A stretch of DNA of 64,000 nucleotides from Sphingomonas sanguinis (GTDB taxonomy: Bacteria; Pseudomonadota; Alphaproteobacteria; Sphingomonadales; Sphingomonadaceae): NCBI RefSeq assembly GCF_019297835.1, contig NZ_CP079203.1, positions 2,453,001 to 2,517,000 on the forward strand, in the 5' to 3' direction. Positions within the stretch are counted from its first letter, which is position 1. Every line of letters begins with the position of its first letter. Shown here piece after piece: positions 60,470 to 64,000 of the stretch. A program made the translations under genes and the position numbers. Below the pieces are notes generated by a model. The model was not told the DNA's origin. It searched no databases and saw only the letters and a list, made by a program, of their open reading frames with translations.

Positions 60470-62194
60470 ATGATGACGCGACGTGTAGCTGATGTGATCG
60501 TGGAAACCCTGGCTGCCGCAGGCGCCAAGCGGTGCTATGGGGTACCGGGCGACACGCTCAATTACGTGACCGACGCCATCCGCCGCAGCGACATGCGCTG
60601 GATCCATGTCCGGCATGAAGAGGCGGGTGCCTTTGCCGCTGGGGCCGACGCGCTGCTGACCGGCGAACTGGCGCTGTGCGCCGGATCGTGCGGCCCCGGC
60701 AGCCTGCATTTCATCAACGGCGTCTGGGAGTCGAACAGGAACCGCGCGCCGGTGGTGCTCATCGCCAGCCAGATCGTGCAGGACGAACTCGGCTTCGACT
60801 TCCCGCAGGAGGTCGATTTCAAATCGGTCTATGCCAAAGGCACCGTCTTCTGCGAAGAAATCCGCACCCCCGCACAGGCGAGGCGGATGACGGCGATGGC
60901 CGCGCAGGCGGCGCTCGCCAAGCGTGGCGTGGCGGTCCTGATCGTGCCGGTCGACGTGTCCAAGGCCGAGGCGCCCGACGAGCCGGACTTTGCCGTACAC
61001 CGGGCCGCGCCGGTGATCCGCCCGTCCGATGGGGAATTGCAGCGGATCGCCGACGCTCTCAACACGGGCAAGAAGATCGCCATCTATGGCGGATCGGGCT
61101 GCGAGCGAGCGCATGACGCGGTTGTCGCCTTGGCCGAGCGCCTCAAGGCGCCGATCACACGGACCAGCCGTGCCAAGGACTTCCTCGAACACGACAATCC
61201 TTTTGATGTCGGCATGACCGGCGTGTTCGGGACGGCGGGCGGCTATCAGGCGCTGATGGACTGCGACACGCTGCTGCTGCTCGGCTGCGACTTTGCGTGG
61301 CGGCAGTTCTATCCCAGCAAGGCGACGATCATCCAGATCGACGTGGAGGGCACCCATTTGGGGCGTCGGCATCCGGTCGACATCGCCGCGGTGGGGAGCA
61401 TCGCGGACACGCTGGAGGCGTTGATCCCGCTGGTTTCGCCGCGTGACGATCGCAGCTTTCTCGACCACGCCTTGTCCCATGCGCACAAGGCGGAAGCCGC
61501 GCTCGATGCGCGCCAGACGCCCGGGCACCGCGACGTGATCCACCCGCAATATCTGACCGCGCTGATCGGGCATCATGCCGCGCCGAACGCCGTCTTCACC
61601 GCCGATGGCGGCTCGCCCATGGTCTGGTGCCTGCGCCACATCCCGTCGACCGGCGCAAACCGGACGGTGGTGAGCCTCAGCCACGGGACGATGGCGAATG
61701 CTATGCCGCAGGCGCTGGGTGCGCAGGCCGCCTATCCGGAGCGGCAGGTCATCTCCATGTCGGGCGACGGCGGGCTGACCATGTTACTGGGCGATATGCT
61801 GACTGCGGTGCAGGAGGACCTGCCGATCAAGGTCGTCGTCTTCAATAACGGCACGCTCGGCTTCGTCGAGATCGAGCAGAAGGTCGAGGGGCTGCTCGAC
61901 ACCTTCACCGACCTTAGAAATCCGGATTTCGGCCGCATGGCGGAAGCGATGGGCTGGTGGGGCCGACGGGTCGAGCATCCCGATGCGCTCGACGATGCCG
62001 TCAGGGCATGGCTTGCCGCACCCGGCCCCGCCCTGCTCGACGTCGTGACGGTGCGCGACGAACTCGTCATGCCGCCCAAGATCGAACCCGGACAAGTGTT
62101 CGGCATGGCCCTCTATTCGGCCAAGGGCATCCTCTCCGGCCCCAAGGAAGCGACTACCGTCATGGACATGCTGAAAAACGCGGTTCTTCCATGA
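60470..62194 (+). CDS. poxB: Thiamine-diphosphate-dependent enzyme, pyruvate oxidase/dehydrogenase (PoxB-like)
   Basis: The 574-residue protein shows the three-domain ThDP fold. The Pyr domain has CYGVPGDTLNYVTDAI and the catalytic Glu in IHVRHEEAGAFAAGADA. A central FAD-type domain spans about residues 190-330. The PP domain has SMSGDGGLTMLLGDML and KVVVFNNGTLGFVEIEQKVE, which bind Mg-ThDP. The KVEG/FTDLRNPDFGRMAEAMG sequence and length fit PoxB, which oxidises pyruvate to acetate and CO2 and feeds electrons to quinone at the membrane. AAGGTGG precedes the start. The exact substrate should be checked. Confidence 0.88.
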   Translation: MMTRRVADVIVETLAAAGAKRCYGVPGDTLNYVTDAIRRSDMRWIHVRHEEAGAFAAGADALLTGELALCAGSCGPGSLHFINGVWESNRNRAPVVLIASQIVQDELGFDFPQEVDFKSVYAKGTVFCEEIRTPAQARRMTAMAAQAALAKRGVAVLIVPVDVSKAEAPDEPDFAVHRAAPVIRPSDGELQRIADALNTGKKIAIYGGSGCERAHDAVVALAERLKAPITRTSRAKDFLEHDNPFDVGMTGVFGTAGGYQALMDCDTLLLLGCDFAWRQFYPSKATIIQIDVEGTHLGRRHPVDIAAVGSIADTLEALIPLVSPRDDRSFLDHALSHAHKAEAALDARQTPGHRDVIHPQYLTALIGHHAAPNAVFTADGGSPMVWCLRHIPSTGANRTVVSLSHGTMANAMPQALGAQAAYPERQVISMSGDGGLTMLLGDMLTAVQEDLPIKVVVFNNGTLGFVEIEQKVEGLLDTFTDLRNPDFGRMAEAMGWWGRRVEHPDALDDAVRAWLAAPGPALLDVVTVRDELVMPPKIEPGQVFGMALYSAKGILSGPKEATTVMDMLKNAVLP

Positions 62195-62396
62195 AGGGTG
62201 AACTTGGTCGAGAGCGGCATGAGCGGGCAGTTGCGGCATGAGATGACCCACATCCGGTCGTTGGAGACACTCACAAGCGTTCCCCGTTTCTGCCATTCGT
62301 TCACATCGGAAACAGCGCATCATCCATGGCCGCGTTGAACGGATGAACGGCCAGCGTTGGTGGAAAGCGGACGCAATGGCCACTCTACATGGCCTC

Positions 62397-62645
62397 TTAG
62401 AGGAGGCGGAGCACGCTACCTGATACAATGCCGACCAAGAATACGCCCATGCCCAGCCAGATCAATCCAGCAAAAATGGTAAGCCAAAATCCGACCGGTT
62501 CATCTTGTCGAGAGACGCGACGTTGCGACATTCGGCTAAGCGACGGAACATGGTCTTTGCCAATGTAGCGAAGCGTGTCCGCTCCGATTACGATCGCAGC
62601 AAGCCCAACTGCGAAGAAGAGAGCACTTCCAATGGCATCCAGCAT
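62397..62645 (-). CDS. Small membrane protein (two TM)
   Basis: The ATG at 62645 gives 82 residues with two hydrophobic helices (AIGSALFFAVGLAAIVIGAD and TIFAGLIWLGMGVFLVGIVS) flanking a basic loop. A GTG at 62678 would add 11 residues. No family was recognised; similar small proteins often lie next to stress genes. The preceding gap (62195-62396) shows no clear signal. Confidence 0.6.
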   Translation of the reverse strand: MLDAIGSALFFAVGLAAIVIGADTLRYIGKDHVPSLSRMSQRRVSRQDEPVGFWLTIFAGLIWLGMGVFLVGIVSGSVLRLL

Positions 62646-62723
62646 GAACCGGGCTCGCAACGTGGCAATTTCCCGCACCTAGGCGTTGAGCGTTATGTCT
62701 GCAATTGGGCGGAAGCGGAACCG

Positions 62724-62918
62724 CTACACGCTACGTCGAAAGCAGAGAATGCACACCGGTATCGGCGACAGCGCGACGACCGCGAAGCCGAGCAACTCGT
62801 CAAGACGCCACTGGTCATTGGCGCCTGCCCACGCGAGCGTGAACCACACTCCCGCTGCTACCATGCCGGTATAGCAGACCGCAGCTATCCGGGTCGTGAT
62901 GTCAGCCCTACCTGTCAT
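62724..62918 (-). CDS. Possible small membrane protein (64 aa)
   Basis: The product has two hydrophobic stretches (TTRIAAVCYTGMVAAGVWFT and LLGFAVVALSPIPVCILCF) and could be a two-TM inner-membrane protein. AAAGGAG abuts the ATG directly, which is too close for a normal ribosome-binding site, so the start or the gene itself is uncertain. The following 244 bp before the chemoreceptor hold no recognisable feature. Confidence 0.45.
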   Translation of the reverse strand: MTGRADITTRIAAVCYTGMVAAGVWFTLAWAGANDQWRLDELLGFAVVALSPIPVCILCFRRSV

Positions 62919-63162
62919 CTCCTTTGGATAGCATACGCGTGAACGCCCGCAACGGGGTGAAAGTGGCTACCCTGCCCCAGCGCAACGAGGACCCAAAACC
63001 AGACGTTCATGCACTTTTTCAGACTTCTCGATATCGGCCGTTTGTTAAGCCAACGGGCAAGCACGGACGTGAGCTATCTGGCGGTCAAGCAATGGCTGGA
63101 ATGGGGAAGCTCGGGGGAACACACTCGAGCGTCCCCCTGCCCCGCAAACAGTCAGACTTCTA

Positions 63163-64000
63163 TCAAAATTCTGACCAACCGTCCTGCACCACGGTAAGCG
63201 CGGCCTTGCCAGAATGACGTGCGGAAGCTGAGGTAGCGATCACCCGACCAGCCGTGGCAGCCCGTTTCTGAAGTTCATGCACGGCGGGCGCGACCGAACG
63301 ACCGTTGGCCACCTTGAAACGCCTTACCTGGCGCGACAGTTCGTCCGCCTCCGTTGATAGGGAACGCGCAGCGGCGGTTGCTTCCTCAACCATCGCAGCG
63401 TTCTGCTGCGTGACGCCGTCCATCTCGGCGACGGCGGTGTTGACCTGCTGCAACCCCGTGGCTTGTTGTGCCGCGGCCGAGGCGATGTCCGAGACGAGCG
63501 TATTGATCTCGCCGATCCGCCCGGTGATGCGAGTCAGTGCGTTGCCTGCTTGCTCGACCAGCTGGACCCCCGCATCGACCTGCTGGCTCGAAGCGGTAAT
63601 CCGCTCCTTGACGTCCCTGGCCGCATCGGCTGACCGCTGAGCGAGTGCCCGAACTTCGGAAGCGACGACGGCAAAGCCCTTGCCCGCATCTCCGGCACGG
63701 GCGGCTTCAACACCTGCATTCAGTGCCAAGAGATTGGTTTGAAACGCAATGCCGTCGATCACCGAAATGATCTCGCTGATCTCATTCGACGATCGCTCGA
63801 TACCGTGCATCGCGGCAACAGCTTGGCGAACCACATCGGCGGACTGGTCGGCATCGGTGCGGGTTTCGGTAACGACCTGATTGGCACGCTTGGCATTCAC
63901 GGCGGTTTCGCGAACCGTCTCGGTGATCTCGTGCATGGCAGCGGCCGTTTCCTCGAGGCTGGCCGCCTGCTGCTCGGTCCGCTGAGACAGATCGTCGGAC
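63163..64000 (-). CDS. Methyl-accepting chemotaxis protein, C-terminal part
   Basis: The frame continues past the right edge, so the N-terminal sensor domain is missing. The visible 278 residues begin in an MCP signalling domain (SDDLSQRTEQQAASLEETAA). They include the highly conserved hairpin tip (IDGIAFQTNLLALNAGVEAA, then GDAGKGFAVVASEVRALAQR). The C-terminus (HSGKAALTVVQDGWSEF) is not a NWETF/xWxxF pentapeptide of the CheR/CheB docking type, though it ends in WSEF. It binds CheW and CheA to control the flagellar motor, a link to the flagellar locus only by function. Confidence 0.93.
   Translation of the reverse strand, partial: SDDLSQRTEQQAASLEETAAAMHEITETVRETAVNAKRANQVVTETRTDADQSADVVRQAVAAMHGIERSSNEISEIISVIDGIAFQTNLLALNAGVEAARAGDAGKGFAVVASEVRALAQRSADAARDVKERITASSQQVDAGVQLVEQAGNALTRITGRIGEINTLVSDIASAAAQQATGLQQVNTAVAEMDGVTQQNAAMVEEATAAARSLSTEADELSRQVRRFKVANGRSVAPAVHELQKRAATAGRVIATSASARHSGKAALTVVQDGWSEF

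Overview
The window is GC-rich, densely packed alphaproteobacterial DNA, most likely from Sphingomonas or a close relative. The grounds are ATGA/GTGA-coupled genes, a GGAAC-N17-GTT promoter of the EcfG general-stress type, short GC-rich intergenic palindromes, DUF3597/DUF4142/CsbD-type stress proteins and a cobalamin riboswitch in front of a TonB receptor. The species cannot be fixed from sequence alone.

Layout. (1) 1-6210, minus strand: the first 2070 codons of a giant YD-repeat (Rhs-like) protein whose end lies beyond the left edge. (2) 6410-11697, plus strand: flagellar export genes fliQ-fliR-flhB-flhA and a TPR protein, followed by a 161-bp inverted-repeat element. (3) 12049-15517, minus strand: a bifunctional penicillin-binding protein and a dicarboxylate/cation symporter interrupt the flagellar locus. 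(4) 15940-30862, plus strand: a 15-kb, almost fully translationally coupled flagellar operon: flgF-flgG-flgA-flgH-flgI-flgB-flgC-fliE-fliF-(110 aa)-fliH-fliI-fliJ-(fliK position)-flgD-flgE-(short fliM)-fliN-fliO-fliP-sigma28-TPR-(110 aa). (5) 31092-45839: housekeeping and metabolic genes: SulP transporter, threonine aldolase, EamA exporter, NAD(P)-binding epimerase-like protein, M28 peptidase, aminopeptidase N, secreted hydrolase, CsaA, GST, and a PepSY/TonB-receptor pair under a cobalamin riboswitch. (6) 46320-52986: small envelope and stress proteins (entericidin-like, CsbD-like, glycine-rich membrane proteins, a triple-PAS LuxR regulator, a lipoprotein with a near-perfect EcfG promoter), an esterase, DUF3597 and DUF4142 proteins. 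(7) From 53116 to the right edge: a likely integrated island. It begins at an 18-nt remnant of an initiator-tRNA 3' end and carries hydrolase/SDR/LysR/Rrf2/methyltransferase genes, a DUF3829 lipoprotein, a FUSC transporter, a PoxB-like enzyme, small membrane proteins and the C-terminal part of a chemoreceptor.

The most interesting system is the flagellar locus. It has a complete export gate, rod, hook and LP-ring set, but no recognisable FliG. Its place between fliF and fliH is taken by a 110-residue protein. The two partners that normally touch FliG are reduced as well: FliF has a short cytoplasmic tail without the usual FliG-binding end, and the FliM-position protein is only 246 aa and lacks the CheY-binding N-terminus and the FliG-contacting motif. 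FlhB carries NPEH instead of NPTH at its self-cleavage site, FlgH has no lipobox cysteine, and FlgD and the FliK-position protein are minimal. Filament, stator and chemotaxis genes are not in the locus. Either FliG, MotAB and flagellin are encoded elsewhere, or this is a remodelled flagellar machine with an unconventional C-ring.
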